From NCBI GenBank assembly GCA_032622095.1, contig CP136064.1, positions 43,234,989-43,298,988 of the forward strand: DNA of 64,000 nt. The letters are read 5' to 3'. Both the position numbers and the translations under genes were made by a program. Within the stretch, counting starts at the first letter, position 1. Every line of letters starts with the position of its first letter. Shown here in pieces: positions 22,975-35,590 of the stretch. The DNA is from Siphonodentalium dalli (lineage: Eukaryota > Mollusca > Scaphopoda > Gadilida > Siphonodentaliidae). The notes under the pieces are model-generated. The model ran no database searches. It had not been told where the DNA came from and was given only the letters and a program-made list of their open reading frames with translations.

Positions 22975-23800
22975 TAAAAATGTACCTGGGTAAATCCACC
23001 CAGGTTTTTTGGGCCGAAACCCAGGTATAAATCTATCTACCAAGACATCCACTGAAACCTGGGTTTTACCAAGATTTACCAACCTGAAACAGGATAAAAA
23101 CCCTGGTATGGATAAACCTGGGTGTAATTACCCAGGTGACCACACCCATGTGTACCATACCTGGTGTTTCACACCCAGGTGTACCCTGGTGTTTCCTACC
23201 TGGGTGTTTCCCCACCCAGGTGTACCATGGTGTTATTCACCCAGGTGTACCCTGATGTTTCATAGCTGGGTGTTTCCCACCCATGTTACCTTGGTGTTAT
23301 TCACCCAGGTGTACCCTGGTGTTTCCTACCTGGGTGTTTCCCACCCAGGTGTACCTAGGTGTTATTCACCCAGGTGTACCCTGATGTTTCATACCTGGGT
23401 GTTTCCCACCCAGGTGTACCTTGGTGTTATTCACCCAGGTGTACCCTGATGTTTCCTACCTGGGTGTTCCCCACCCAGGTGTACCTTGATGTTTCCAACC
23501 CAGGTGTACCTTGGTGTTATCTTACGCCGGTGTACCTTGGTGTTTTCTTACCCAGGTGGATTTCCCATTGAGATCCACCTGGGTTAGAAAACCCCAAGGT
23601 ACACCCAGGTAAGGAAACACCAAGGTACACATGGGCAGGAAAACACCAAGGTACACCTGGGTAAGAAAACACCAAGGTACACCTGGGTAAGAAAACACCA
23701 AGGTACAACTGGGTGGGAAACACCAAGGTACACGTGGGTAGGAAACACCAAGGCACACCTGGGTGAATAACACCAAGGTACACCTGGGTGTGGATACCAA
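22975..23800. mobile_element. Foldback element made of CACCCAGGTGTACC repeats
   Basis: The left part, about 23,120-23,560, has a roughly 32-bp unit (CACCCAGGTGTACCCTGGTG and variants) in many tandem copies. At about 23,566 the orientation flips and the complement (CCAAGGTACACCTGGGT) repeats to about 23,800. The fold centre is the perfect CCAGGTGGAT...ATCCACCTGG hairpin. Long periodic ORFs on both strands (TQVYLGV-like) are artefacts. A diverged relative with ACCCGGGTAAA and CCTGGGTAAAT motifs lies at about 29,430-29,670. Confidence 0.75.
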
Positions 23801-23999
23801 AGTAAAATGACGAGGATGGCAATGAAGTAGATTTGGGTGGGATGCAGGGGTATTGTTATCAATGGAGTTGTTTTAGTATAATAGAACATTAAGGAAACTG
23901 ATTGTGGAGCAATACAAATTTATTCAAGATCAACAAACTAACTAAAGATAAAATACATGTATAGAAACACATGTAATACATAAATATATAAACTCATTA

Positions 24000-24425
24000 A
24001 AGGTACTCAATCCGATCAGAGGGTCCTATATTACTATTTCTTTGGCTTTGGGGGTAAAATATATTTGATTCGAGTCGAGGAACCCATCAAACAAAGCTCA
24101 GAGTTATTATATATTGATTTTTGAAATTTGTTATTTTCTCGAGATGAGTACTAATTATTGCCCCTAACTCCGTAATTTGCTCGAGATGTGTACACCAGAA
24201 ACACTATTCAAACAAGGATGGATAACTCTAAAATCAAGTGGTAATAATAACGCAATCTGGATCGTGTTCTGGGACAGAAAGAATAGAACTAACAAAATTT
24301 CAAATATCGATATCTGATCAGCCTGAGCTTTGATTGGTAGGTTCCTCGACTCGAATCAATTATTTTTTACCCCCCAAAGCCAAAGAAATAGTAATATAGG
24401 ACCCTCTGATCGGATTGAGTACCTT
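24000..24425. mobile_element. TTAA-flanked MITE with about 85-bp terminal inverted repeats
   Basis: The ends are AGGTACTCAATCCGATCAGA and its complement, each bordered by TTAA (CATTAA/AGGTACTC and GAGTACCT/TTAAAC). The inverted repeat extends through TATTTCTTTGGCTTTGGGGG and CGAGTCGAGGAACC. TTAA suggests piggyBac-type mobilisation, but the terminal bases differ from the CCC start typical of that superfamily. No ORF. Confidence 0.75.
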
Positions 24426-24429
24426 TAAA

Positions 24430-25835
24430 CTGCATGGGTTAATAATTACTGTCAAGAGTTTGGTTAAAAATTTTGATTAAAAAACACTTAAAAATTCCCT
24501 CTTCATACATGTATATGGTATGTTAGGCAAGTTACATGTACATGTAGTTGCAATGTATACCGGTACATGACATACCGGTGGACACAAAAATCATTATTTT
24601 AGTTCCAATGGCATTTACAAGTATACATGTACCTTGCAACTACATCTAGAGTGAAGTAGTTTTGTCTCATTTATCTTTCTAAATGAGTTTCTCCCTTTGA
24701 ATGACATAAACTAATGTAGGTATACACATGAGCTCTGATGTGAAATACATAATGTATGTATACCAAAAAATCATTATTTCTTAGTCTAATGACATGTTTC
24801 CTGTCATTATCTTACTGCTTAAAAATATAGATTTGTAATAGTATGCTGTAATGCTCCAGAAATAGCCATATTTTGTCCTGGTTCATAAGAACACATTATT
24901 TCTTAGTGTTAGAAGGACATGTTGACTGTTATTATCTGACTCATAAACCCCCAAATGTACATGTAAACAGAACATTTGGGAAAGAGACACACCATCTTTA
25001 TCCTTTTTTATATCGGTAGCAATTGATCAGATATAAATATATGCTATAAATAGTATTCAGATGGTAGAGATTAAACAATTACATTAATTGCACCAACTCG
25101 AAACAGTTAACTTACCCTGTATAATACAGCCTATGATCAAGGAGGGTGTCACACATACACCCCCCACCCGCTTTGGTATGCGATATTCAGGCCATTTTCA
25201 GGTGTGCACATGTCTAAACTGTCTTAAAAAACATTTTCTTAAGGTCGATCCACACCGGATGCGAGCGCATGAATATAACAGCCATTTTCTGTCATCTGTA
25301 GCAGTTCAAACTTCAAAGCGCGCAATATTTATATATTCACACTGCAAGCGACAGAATCGCTGACCATGATTCGATCACAGCAGTGATGTTATGCTTCGTT
25401 GATTAGGCCGCTGTCAAATAGGATATTTCATGCATGAAATTCCTTCTAATCGCGATAACAAAGATGGTGGGGGACTTTACTAGTAGCAACATGCTGATAA
25501 CTGAAGTGCAAGGATAAATGAGAAGAGAACATTCCTGGCAAGAGCTGGACGTAATAACAGGATCATCTGGTTAATTTTTTATCCCAATTTACATGTATTC
25601 CAAGCTTGTGAAGTCACTTCGCACACAATTTGCCCCTTCCCCCGGAATTGTACCGGAATAGAATTAAATTCAATTAAACGCAAATGATAATTTAATAAGC
25701 TGCTACGGACGACATAACACGGTGTAAAAATCGCACGCTCGTGGCCGGTGTGGATTGACCCTTACTTGAACTTGTCTTCGGTTGACCATTGTGTTTCACT
25801 TTTTCATACACCCATCATAAATGATAGAGCATCTT
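24430..25835. other. Non-coding stretch
   Basis: No supported gene. CATGTACATGTA palindromes and short ORFs without domains. A small plus ORF at 25,088-25,363 has no recognisable features. Confidence 0.45.
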
Positions 25836-25839
25836 TAAA

Positions 25840-26112
25840 GGTACTCAATCCGATCAGACGCTCCTAAATTACTATTTATTTGGCTTCGGGGGTATAAATA
25901 TTTGATTTCGAGTCAAGGAACACCCTCATAAAAGCTCAGAGTGAACAGATATAGATTTATTAAATTTGTTAATTTCTCGAGATGTGGCCCGGCCAGAAAA
26001 CATGTGGTCAAACAGACAAATTGCTCTAAAATCAAGTGGTTATTACAGTTACTACCACTTGATTTTAGAGTTATCCATCTTCATCCGCAATCTCATTAGA
26101 TTGAGTACCTTT
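25840..26112. mobile_element. Second, shorter copy of the TTAA-flanked MITE
   Basis: Left end TTAA then AGGTACTCAATCCGATCAGA; right end GATTGAGTACCT then TTAG, a mutated TTAA. The centre is deleted compared with the copy at 24,000. The AAATCAAGTGGT / ACCACTTGATTT inner inverted repeat is kept. Confidence 0.7.
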
Positions 26113-26114
26113 AG

Positions 26115-27530
26115 ATATAAATGTAAATTACTAAATAACTTGTAAAAAAGAATAATTGGGTCCATCTTCAATTTGGAATGGAAGTGAAGTACACGCTAAC
26201 AGTCAAACTATTATAACATGAAGTTTTAACTTCATTGTAAACTTCATTGTAATGTGCACAGCATACATCATCCAGAGGTGGTACAGTACATGTGGATCCT
26301 CTTATGGAATCAAAGTGCTGTCAAAATCTTTGAACTTTCCATATGCTGTATGAATATACATGTACATGTACTAGTAGTTTTTATGTTGAGTCCAGCGTTC
26401 ATCTGTCCCATTATTTTGACTGTTCAGTATCATAGGTTGAGGTGTTCCAACTTGATGCAATTGCGTAAGTACTGCTACAGGTAGGCCTACCTCTTGGCTT
26501 TCGGGTAAATGTGACGTCTCAGAATCTTGCCAACTGCATGCAGTAATAAATACTAATATTCATTGACAATGTGTTTTAATTTGCAATTTTGATGACTACT
26601 TCAAGGCTAGAACTTGATATAATTTGTTTCTATTGTTGACATCTGTTGTCCACTGTCGGGAATCTGTATATGGTTTCACTGCAGGATCCTGATAGATGTA
26701 GTAGCACACATGATGTTGGGCCCTACCGATACGTTAGTGACATATCACTGCCAAATGCGCTCAGTTAATGCACAGTACCAGAGGAACTGAATTTACATAC
26801 ATGTACCGTACAACATAACATTTTATATCACAATATTCTCCTTCTGTTCCAACCGCTGCAGCAATTTGCGTAATGTAAAACCTCGATGCTGGGAGCCAAA
26901 AGTCTCTGGCACGAAGACAATATAATTTTAAAACAGTATACATATACTCTTCCAGACACTCTTATTTCTTTGTTATGGTGATGCGAAGGATCATCGATTT
27001 AAAGTTTCCAACTTCCAAGTCGATTGGCTAATTAATACTATTAATTTATACAGTACTAGTACAGTTGTAGTCCTAGAGTACAGGTACTAGTACTGATCTG
27101 AAGCCTGTAGATCAAACTTCTCAGTTACATATCAGTAATGAGTGACCCAGTGGTTTTCATTCGTGCCATAATAGCCATTGAGTACCGGTACTGGTACTGT
27201 CATATACAGTCCGTTTCCTTGTCCTCAAATTGGAAATATAAATAATTTTGACAAGACTTTTCTTTCGATATTATGCGAACATCCATATGAATAAAATCGT
27301 TGAATCTTGTATTTAATTCACATTATATCCGATTTGTATCTAGTCGATCATTGTCTGTTGTCAATCCATGTTAATTTGCGACAAAATTACCATAAAATAC
27401 ACGCTAACTCTTTTGCGCTCATTTCACGTTGGAAGAATATATTTAGTTTGCCGAACGAAACGAAACGAAATCTTGAAGATTAAAGGTTACAAACTGTAAT
27501 TCTATGCCCTAATATTTTTCTGTTCATTTA
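26115..27530. other. Non-coding stretch
   Basis: No supported gene. Around 27,050-27,200 there are several CAGTACTAGTAC/GTACCGGTAC palindromic hexamer clusters. Short ORFs lack domains. Confidence 0.45.
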
Positions 27531-27539
27531 GGGTCTAAT

Positions 27540-29260
27540 ATAATATAGCTCCCGACTCATTTTAAGTCACTCAACTTGTAAGCAATGTCAATGCGAAGAA
27601 AAGTGTCCGTGTAGACACCAGGCAAGATGGCGTCCAATATGGCCGCCGTTTTTTTCCAGTCGAGTCCCTAAGTCAATTCGATGCATATTATAGTGAAAAC
27701 ATCTTGTCTTGTGTATACAAATGTATATACTTGTGTGAAGCTAAGATGTATTACCCCATTTTAAGGCAAAATTGCCGGCAAAATGGCTGCCGGAAATTTT
27801 GACGTTTTTACACTAATATCTTGTAGATTAGTTTCTGCTCTATGGAATTGGTTCAGAATAAGGACTTTATTTGGTATTGTTCAAGTTAATGATCATCGAG
27901 CAATGAAACGTGCCATTCATTTGGGTCCCAGCCCCTTCAGAGCCCTCAAAAATTCGATTTTACAGAACGCGGAAAGAAATTTGTCATTTTGTCTCAAAAT
28001 AGCGGCCAATATATGGAAAACGGTGAATTTTTCCCTAGCATGCCATTTAATCGCTTACGAGCTGTGGCTGATGAATAACCTTACGTCTTACATAAATTAT
28101 GCTAACAATTCTGATGCACCTTAGTTAATTGTTATTAGTGTAACTAGTGACATTACAAGAACAAATCTGATTTTTCTATCACAAGCTTGACATCGAAATC
28201 GTCAAAAATAACAACCAGGAGGTGAATATGTGGTCACAGGTGAGGTGCGGTAGAGGGGTAATGTCACAAGAGCTATACTCGACCTTCACCGCATAATTTG
28301 CAGTCACGTTATATTCAACTAATTAACGGGCCTTTTTCTGGTGGTTTATAGAACACCAAAATGGGTGGAACATCTTGATATATATGTCAAATTGCACATG
28401 CGGGTAGAATGGAGTCGATTTGAGATTATAGATGGGCGCCCTACGAGTATACCATTTATTAAGGTCAAGGGCGACATTACCCTGCTACCATGAGGTGCAT
28501 AGGTATAGAGGGAATTACTCTATAGGCCTATGATAACACCATTATCATATATAATAATTCCTTGTTTTTATGATCACATAGTAACTCCCTGTATACATAT
28601 TCACTTCATATTTGTCCGCATACAAATGTTAGTATTCAATATATGTAAGATAGAATAGTCCATTTTATTCCCTAATCACAACTTGTAAGCGATTACATAG
28701 CATGATGTGGCAATATTTGCCTTTAAAAAAAAAAATGTTGCCATTTTTGCAGCCAGTTTGGGACAAAGTGACAATTTTGATTAAATTGACTTAAAATATT
28801 TATAGGTAATGGTATGCCTCAGTTACGTTGCACAGTTCTGTTCATTTCTTGTTGAACAATGAATAGAATCACAATGGTGATTTTTTGTGAAATTTTATAC
28901 CACGTTCTGTAAACAATTTAATATTTGAGGGACCGGAAGGGCTTGGACCACAAGAATGTCATATTTTATTGCTTCAATGATCAGTTAACATGAAAAAAAC
29001 CAATAATAATAATAATAATAATAGTCCCAACTATGAACCAGTCACATATATAATTAACTTATCTAGAAGATATCGGTGGGAGAAAACATAAAAAATTTCC
29101 ACTTCCAGCTGCCATTTTGGCGGCCATTTTGGAAGGAGAAATTTTGCCCTAAAATGTGGTATTGTAACTTCACAAAAATATATATACATTTGTATACATA
29201 TGACAACATGTTCTCACTTTAATTTGCATCAAACTGGCTAAGTGACTCGTAAGAAAACGG
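27540..29260. mobile_element. Large imperfect inverted-repeat element (ATGGCNGCC family)
   Basis: The left side, about 27,600-27,800, has ATGGCCGCC, TTGTGTATACAAATGTATAT and AAAATGGCTGCCGG. The right side, about 29,090-29,230, has the complements GGCGGCCATTTTGG and ATATACATTTGTATACATAT. The 113-codon plus ORF at 27,783-28,124 inside one arm has no recognisable domain and is probably fortuitous. It shares sequence with the longer element at 35,600-39,240. An (AAT)n microsatellite lies at about 29,002-29,023. Confidence 0.55.
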
Positions 29261-29974
29261 TGGATCTACACCTGGTATTAATTAATTATTAATGTAATGG
29301 TAATCCAAACTATACATGTGAAATATGTTGTTGTAATTTAAGGTTTGAGCACCAAGGCTTGGTCGAAAATACATATTCAAGTTCGCTCCTGTTGGTAACT
29401 TTTTTCCCCATAATGGACAGTAAAACACCCCGGTATATCATGAGATGGATAAACACCTGGTATACCATGAGATGGAGAAAGACCTGGGTAAATCCCTACC
29501 AAATGGATAAGACACCCGGGTAAATCGATATTAGTTTTATATACCTGGATTAACCCCGGTATAATGACTTTTTAATTGGGGTTTACCTGGGTAGAATATT
29601 ATTTTACCCTGGTGAACCGGGGTTTACCATGGATTAAACCGGATAAACCCCCAGTTTTACCCGGGTAAATTTTTATATGGGAGAGCAGGGAGAGGATGAA
29701 TTCTTCTAACCTGTAAATGAGTAACAATCATTATATTGCTTAAATTATCCAAGCAATACTCTCAACCAAGAAAGTGGTAATATTGATTGGTATGTAGTAA
29801 TTATTAGCTTGCTTTGCATTCCGGGGATCAAATTATGCCGATAAGCACACACGGTATATATGTGCGGAACTTCTGTGTGAAGACTTGCCGAAGTGAAGGC
29901 AATGTAGTGGCCGTTTCAAATTTCTGCACATACCACACCAGGAAACATCTATATAGCAACATTCGTTTTTGTTG

Positions 29975-31538
29975 TCTCCTATATATTTTGAGACTTCCGT
30001 ATATTTGTCCTTTATAGACTCGAAAACGACCGGACCGATCGGGCTCAAACTTCCCATCTAACGGTAAAATCCCAGGGGAATGGTCATCGCGGCATTTTGG
30101 AGAAGCTCCGAGCACCCGTTCTTCACTCTCAGTCACAAAAAAACGGCACTGCGGGTGTTAATCGCGTTGATAGTTAAAGAGCGTTCCTATCCGTAGTGTT
30201 GTTGATAAAGATCTTCCATATTTGGGTTCGTTAACCGGTTAACGCTCTTTATTCCCTTCCGCTTTCGCATATTGCATTACGGCTTTTGTTTACGTTATAT
30301 TATGCAGAGAGATTTATTGGAAGTCATAAGATACGGGAACAATACTTTTGAGCGCTTTCCGTTTTCGATCGCATTACGGCTTTTGTTTGCGTTATTATGT
30401 GGAGAGATTTATTGGAAGTCATAAGATACGGGAACAATACTTTTGCAATTGGATCAGACGCAGTTGATTCTATCTATGATTTGCAATTCTCCGTGAATAG
30501 CAAGACTGCCATTCGTTCGAGTGAATAACTCAGACTACCAACATCTTATGTCTGTCGTTCCTAGGAGCTCAGAGCACCCGTTCTCCACCCGTCACAAAAA
30601 ACGGCACTTCGTGTTTAATCGCGTTGATAGTTAAAGAGCGTTCCTATCCACAGTGTCATTGATAAAGAGCGTATGTGTGTAATGTGATTCTTACGTCTGG
30701 GTCTGGGTGTGTGCGTGTAAGACTGTATCCAGACATGAGCGTGTTGTGTGACGACATTCCCAACACTCATCTCTACGAATCCACTGCAATCGACCTATTT
30801 TTAGAACGCAACACATGGTACCAAAATTACGACGCGTTGGTGATGGGGGTGAACGGCGGGATTAATTTAAATATATCATGTTGGTAACAATATCTAGCCG
30901 AGAATTCCTCAGACCTACAGACGAATGTGACCAGCAAATTTCAAAATTGGTCACTTGACCTCCCCGTGAATATCTTCTGGGAAATGCCATTATCGGACCA
31001 TTGTGTGTGTCTCGGTCGCGCCATTTTAACACTTTCGAGGTAACTACACGTGGTTGTGAATTACGTCACACCACGTGGATCCAGGCGGAAGTTAACCTGA
31101 CCCTTCCGGTGCCGCGTATACGTTAGTGATAAGGGGGTTATAGCGTGCGCGTTATGTTTTTTGACTGACCGCAGTGCCCGATCCGCCGAATGTGAACATG
31201 TTATCAACTGTTACGGCAGTCCGTGGCACACGGCAGTCAAATGCCGTGGCGAATATTGAAGCTTACGGCGATTGCTTCGGCAATGCCGATTGCCGTGGTG
31301 AATGTGTGTCCTTTATAGACTCGAACCGATTGAGTTCAAACTTGCTACCTACGGGAAGTTTCATGGACGGGTTAAATTGTGACCCCGACCTGACCTTGAC
31401 CTTGAAAATGATCAATTCAAGGTTAAATTGGGTAAAACTGGCGGATTTCGACGTAATTTTACACCTAGGTGCAGCATACGTGTCTCGGAAGCTGTTGCAA
31501 TTGAGACGAACCACGCCAGTGGCGGGCTAACCTGCTAG
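29975..31538 (+). mobile_element. Helitron-like unit A of the second array
   Basis: Starts TCTCCTATATATTTTGAGAC and ends with hairpin CGCCAGTGGCG, about ten bases, and CTAG at 31,535-31,538. Inside are two copies of the GTCCTTTATAGACTCGAA block (about 30,007 and 31,309) and an approximately 100-bp tandem duplication (ATTACGGCTTTTGTTT at about 30,276 and 30,374). The left neighbour base is G, not the expected A, so the left boundary may be eroded. ORFs inside have no Rep or helicase motifs. Confidence 0.75.
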
Positions 31539-32216
31539 TCTACTATATATTTTGAGAACTCCGGATATAAATATATAAATATATGTGTCCTTTATAGACT
31601 CGAACACGGCTGTTCAGATCGAGCTCAAACTTCCTATCTAAGGGTAAAAACCCACGGGAATGGTCAACGTCGCGTTTTGGACAAGCTCTGAGCACTCATT
31701 CTCCACCCCAATCATCAAAATCACCGCAAACGGCACTGCGTGGGTTAATCGCGTTGATAGTCAAAGAGCGTTCATATCCGCAGTGTAGTTGATAAAGAGC
31801 GTATGTTCGTAATGTGATTCTTACGTCTGGGTTTGGGCGTGTGCGTTAGTATACAGACATGAGCGTGTTGTGTAATTCTTACGTACTTAGGGCTTCCTAG
31901 GAACGCGGATCGGGTCAGTTTTTCCGCCCTAGGTGATCTTCACCTTGAAACGGGTACCCACAATATCTTCACCTTGAAACGGGTACCCACAAATGATATA
32001 TATGTGTGTGTCCTTTATAGACTCGAACTGATTGAACTCAAACTTTCTACCTACGGGAAGTGTCGTGGACGGGTTAAATTGTGCCCCCGACCTGACCTTG
32101 ACTTTGAAAATGATCAATTCAAGGTCAAATCGGGTAAAACAAAAAAAATATTAAAAAAACAATTAAAAATTGTCATGTTTCTGACGAACGCCACCAGTGG
32201 CGGGCTAACCTGCTAT
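31539..32216 (+). mobile_element. Helitron-like unit B
   Basis: Begins TCTACTATATATTTTGAGAA directly after the CTAG of unit A. Ends with the hairpin region CCACCAGTGG, then GCTAACCTG and CTAT (one mutation from CTAG). Contains two GTCCTTTATAGACTCGAA blocks and a TGACCTTGA-rich portion. Confidence 0.8.
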
Positions 32217-33176
32217 TCTCCTATATATTATGAGACTTCCGTAAATATATATATATATTTGTCCTCTATAGAATCGAAAACGGCTGGCTCGATTGACCTC
32301 AAACTTCCCATCTAAGGGTAAAAACCCACGGGAATCGTCATCGCTGCGTTTTGGAGAAGCTCTGAGCACTCATTCTCCACTCCCAATCATCAAAATCACC
32401 GTCCTCTGCACTGCGGGGGTTAAGGCAGGCACGCTCTTTATATTGACCAAATTTGGCTTTGTTAACCGAGTAACGCTCTTTATTGCCATCGGCGTTGCTA
32501 AACGGTCACCTCTGCGTACGAAACTACGGATGCAAAACGCACCGGAACGGCGGAATGCATTTATCTTGATTAAAAAGGCAGAATTAACTCATTGGAAAAC
32601 AACAAATGCGTGTCGTGTGATTCTTATGTCTGTCGTTCCTAGGAACGGGGGATATTTTCATCGAATCATACCTCTTTTAGGGACGGGTACCATAATTTCT
32701 CTTGATTAAAAAGGCAGAATTAACTCATTGAAAAACCAAAAATGCGTGTTGTGTGATTCTTATGTCTGTCGTTCTTAGGAAGGGGGGGGGGGGAAATTTC
32801 ATCGAGTCAGTTTTTCCGCCCTAGGGACGGGTACCATCATTTCTCTTGATTAAAAAGGCAGAATTAACTCATTGAACAACAAATGCGTGTTGTGTGATTC
32901 TAGGAAGGGGGGAGATTTTCATCGGGTCAGTTTTTCCGCCAGATGTACCGTAAATCATACCTCTTTTAGGGATGGGTACCATCGTTTCTCTTGATTAAAA
33001 AGGCAGAATTAACTCATTGAAAAACAAAAAACTAAAAAGGCAGAATTAACTCATTGAATAACAACAAATAAAATAAAATAATTAATTATTAAAAAAAAAA
33101 ACAATTATTTAAATTTTTTTTTTTTTTAAATGTCATGTTTCTGACCAACCCCGCCAGTGGCGGGCTAACCTGCTAG
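32217..33176 (+). mobile_element. Helitron-like unit C
   Basis: Starts TCTCCTATATATTATGAGAC and ends CCGCCAGTGGCGGG, CTAACCTG, CTAG. Internally, a GATTAAAAAGGCAGAATTAA block of about 110-130 bp is repeated about four times (32,568-33,050). A poly-G run and a poly-T run are also present. The plus ORF at 32,293-32,709 shows no domain. Confidence 0.8.
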
Positions 33177-33854
33177 TCTCTTATATATTCTGAGACTTCC
33201 GTATATATATCCATATATCCAGATGTCCTTTATAGACTCGAAAACGGCTCGACCGATTGAGCCCAAATTTGCTATCTAAGGGTAAAAAGCCACGGGAAGT
33301 GCCATCGCACCGCTTCTGAGAACGTCCGAGCACTCCTTCGCCCTTCAACTGCCACCGTAATGGGGATTGATGGGTTAATCGAGTGATAATTAATGAGCGT
33401 TTGTAGATGAGGCGTCGCCATTAAAGAGCGTTTATCTACTTTAGTGAAAATACGGCATTTGACCGCCTAGCTCGGAAACTGGGGATATCGAGACGAAATT
33501 TCGTACTCAGGGGTTCCAAGGGACGGGGGAGATTTTCGTCGTGTCAGTTAGTCCGCCCGATGTAACATTGACCTTGAAACGGATACCCACAAATGACCTT
33601 GGGTGATATCTCGGTAGTCAGCGGTGACATCGATGTGAAATTTGTTATGTATGGTCAACTCGGGACGGGAAATATTTTTGTCTGGTTATTTTGTCCACCC
33701 AACATGACCTTGACACGGGTACCCGCAAATGACCTTGAGCGATATTTCGGGCATCAGCGGTGGCAGCGACGTATGGGGCTACCTTGAATACAAAAATTAA
33801 TGGATCGACCAAAGCCATGGAACCATTCCCGCCAGTGGCGAGCTAATCTGCTAG
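33177..33854 (+). mobile_element. Helitron-like unit D, 3' end of array
   Basis: Starts TCTCTTATATATTCTGAGAC and ends CCGCCAGTGGCGAGCTAATCTGCTAG (hairpin, spacer and CTAG at 33,851-33,854). The next base is T, as expected for an A^T target. Contains ACCTTGA motifs and GGGTACCCGCAAATGACC-like repeats. Confidence 0.8.
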
Positions 33855-34474
33855 TATCTTATAAAGAAAAGGGGTCCATGTTCTTTCCTGCATTTATCGC
33901 CCTGTTCTGATCCATGGGACGCGATAAACGGAAATCGTTACAAAGATTGTTTGTGACATGAACTCTCCATGAGTTCCACTGTAAAGATGCACACCCTATT
34001 TCACCCACAAATAGTTAAAATTGTCAGCCAATAAATTTCCCGCTTACTAGACGAATAATCACGAACACTAATTACAATCATCGCCATTCGTAACACAAGT
34101 CATAACGAAGAAACAAATCAAGCATCCAAAAATAATACAATAAGGACAAGCAGAAATCACATTTTAGGAACGCTCATTAATAATCAACTTTAATTGACAC
34201 GGAAGGCATTGACGCTCCTTACATAAATCCAAAACCTCATTAACCAGGTTTGAGTGCGATGACAGCGGATCCGGTTCAACTTTTCTTCGGAAGTAATCTC
34301 AGAGTTTTCGCTCATTTTACTTCTACCTTCTAGTTTTAGTGGTTCTGCGAAATGACAATTCAATTATAAGAAATAGCTATTGTTTCAATTAAGGTTAAGA
34401 GTTATAACAGAAAAGTTAGAATACACATCGAAAGAAAACTTATTCTTAATTACACCCATGTGCTCGATACATAC
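33855..34474. other. Intronic sequence of the lectin-like gene
   Basis: Single-copy-looking AT-rich DNA between unit D and the donor of the lectin exon. No repeats or ORFs of note. Confidence 0.5.
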
Positions 34475-34658
34475 ATGAAGTTATTGATGAAATCGTTCAT
34501 TTCTTGACTGTCGATGGCGACTGGCTTTCCAGTCCTGTTGACAGTACACAGGGCTGGGTCGGTTGCTGACAAACTCTGAGCGCTCCAGAACAGACACCTT
34601 GACACCTGGACAACAGTATCCACATACAGGAAACCACCGCATGCCGCCCATGTGGAAC
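34475..34658 (-). CDS. C-type lectin-like domain, N-terminal exon
   Basis: The exon is bounded by an acceptor (TTTCTTCTATAG) and a donor (AACTTCAT then GTATGT). It is 184 nt, phase 1 in and phase 2 out. The peptide has the first-half features of a C-type lectin-like domain: C-G-G near the start, a C-L-F-W-S-A-Q strand, a second C in ALCTVNRTG, then PVAIDSQEMNDFI, which fits the usual L/V-A-x-I-x-S-x-E-x-x-x-F-I. The split codon AT plus G of the exon at 21,675 restores Met and reads on into LANFPD and WIGL without loss of frame. This is strong support that both exons belong to one gene with a 12.8-kb intron. Earlier exons lie to the right and were not found. Confidence 0.8.
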
Positions 34659-35286
34659 CTATAGAAGAAATGAATAGAGAATATCAGTGCTGGGCTGCTA
34701 ATCTACTACTTGATAATCCAGTTCATTAAGTAAAGAAATTCATAGGCCATATGCGTAAAGGGATATATGGCAACATAGTGCCCTCTAATTGATGACGAAG
34801 ATGAGTTTCAAACTCAAAAGTTTGCTTCATATCCGCATTGCTATAAAAGACGGATTATCTGCTGTTTGATATCCGAATTCAAAAAAATATTTAAAAAATC
34901 ACAACAGTATGTATCAATAATTTGCTGCATATGATACTTGATATCCGAATTAAGAGAAAAAAAGGGTTTCAACTTCAGAAACAGCGGTGCTGGCTGCTTA
35001 TCTTCTGTTTGAAATTCAAGAACTGACTGGTGTGCAATCATACTATAAAGCGTATACAAACAGTACAAGAATACATAACAATAGTAAATAGATAACACGA
35101 AAATACCAAGTCGAAATATGTAAAATAACTTTTAACATCTGATTTTACAATTGAAGAATCGCGCATGAAACGTTATCAATGCGTCAAGCTGACGGTCGGT
35201 TGGTTGAGACAGAAGCATACATGTCACCTTTCACACAACCGACAGCATCAATCCACAAATAGTGTTTTTGTGCCTTATAATGTTAA

Positions 35287-35590
35287 TCATTTCTCATCAA
35301 GTATCTTGTCAGATTTTGATAGTTCAAATATTAACCTCTCTTTCTGAGAGTCTAAACGTTGGAGTGACTTTGGCGATTTTTGATTCGAAGTAACGGGGGA
35401 TTTTTGTTGTAAAGCAATAGCATCAACACGAATAGATTGTGTTGTAGTAACTGGCTCAATTTGAGCGGATTGTTTGTGAGAAACGGGGTGCATCACCAGG
35501 AGATGTTTCCATGGCCTGTGGTACAGATTCTGGGACGTTTTTGTAAAATCACCGAGTATGTCACTGGCTGAATTGATGGTCGAGCACTAT
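35287..35590 (-). pseudogene. Protein-like ORF remnant, unrecognised
   Basis: About 99 codons are open on the minus strand ending at 35,287. The peptide is rich in Gln, Ser, Lys and Pro (VTTTQSIRVDAIALQQK, SPKSLQRLDSQKERL) and looks disordered to coiled. A second frame is also open just upstream (PESVPQAMETSPGDAPRFS), so a frameshift may have occurred near 35,495. No domain was recognised. It could be a decayed exon or chance. Confidence 0.25.

Noticed and set aside
23009-23889. Overlapping ORFs with TQVYLGV/PRCTLVF repeats
   Set aside because: Products of the CACCCAGGTGTACC minisatellite on both strands.
27783-28124. 113-codon ORF in an inverted-repeat element
   Set aside because: Lies in a repeated ATGGCNGCC-type arm; corresponding parts at 35.8 kb are not open in the same way.
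31174-31530. 118-codon ORF inside Helitron-like unit A
   Set aside because: No Rep or helicase motifs; part of it matches the repeated GTCCTTTATAGACTCGAA block found in other units in broken frames.
32293-32709. 138-codon ORF inside Helitron-like unit C
   Set aside because: No domain recognised and it overlaps internal tandem repeats; considered fortuitous.
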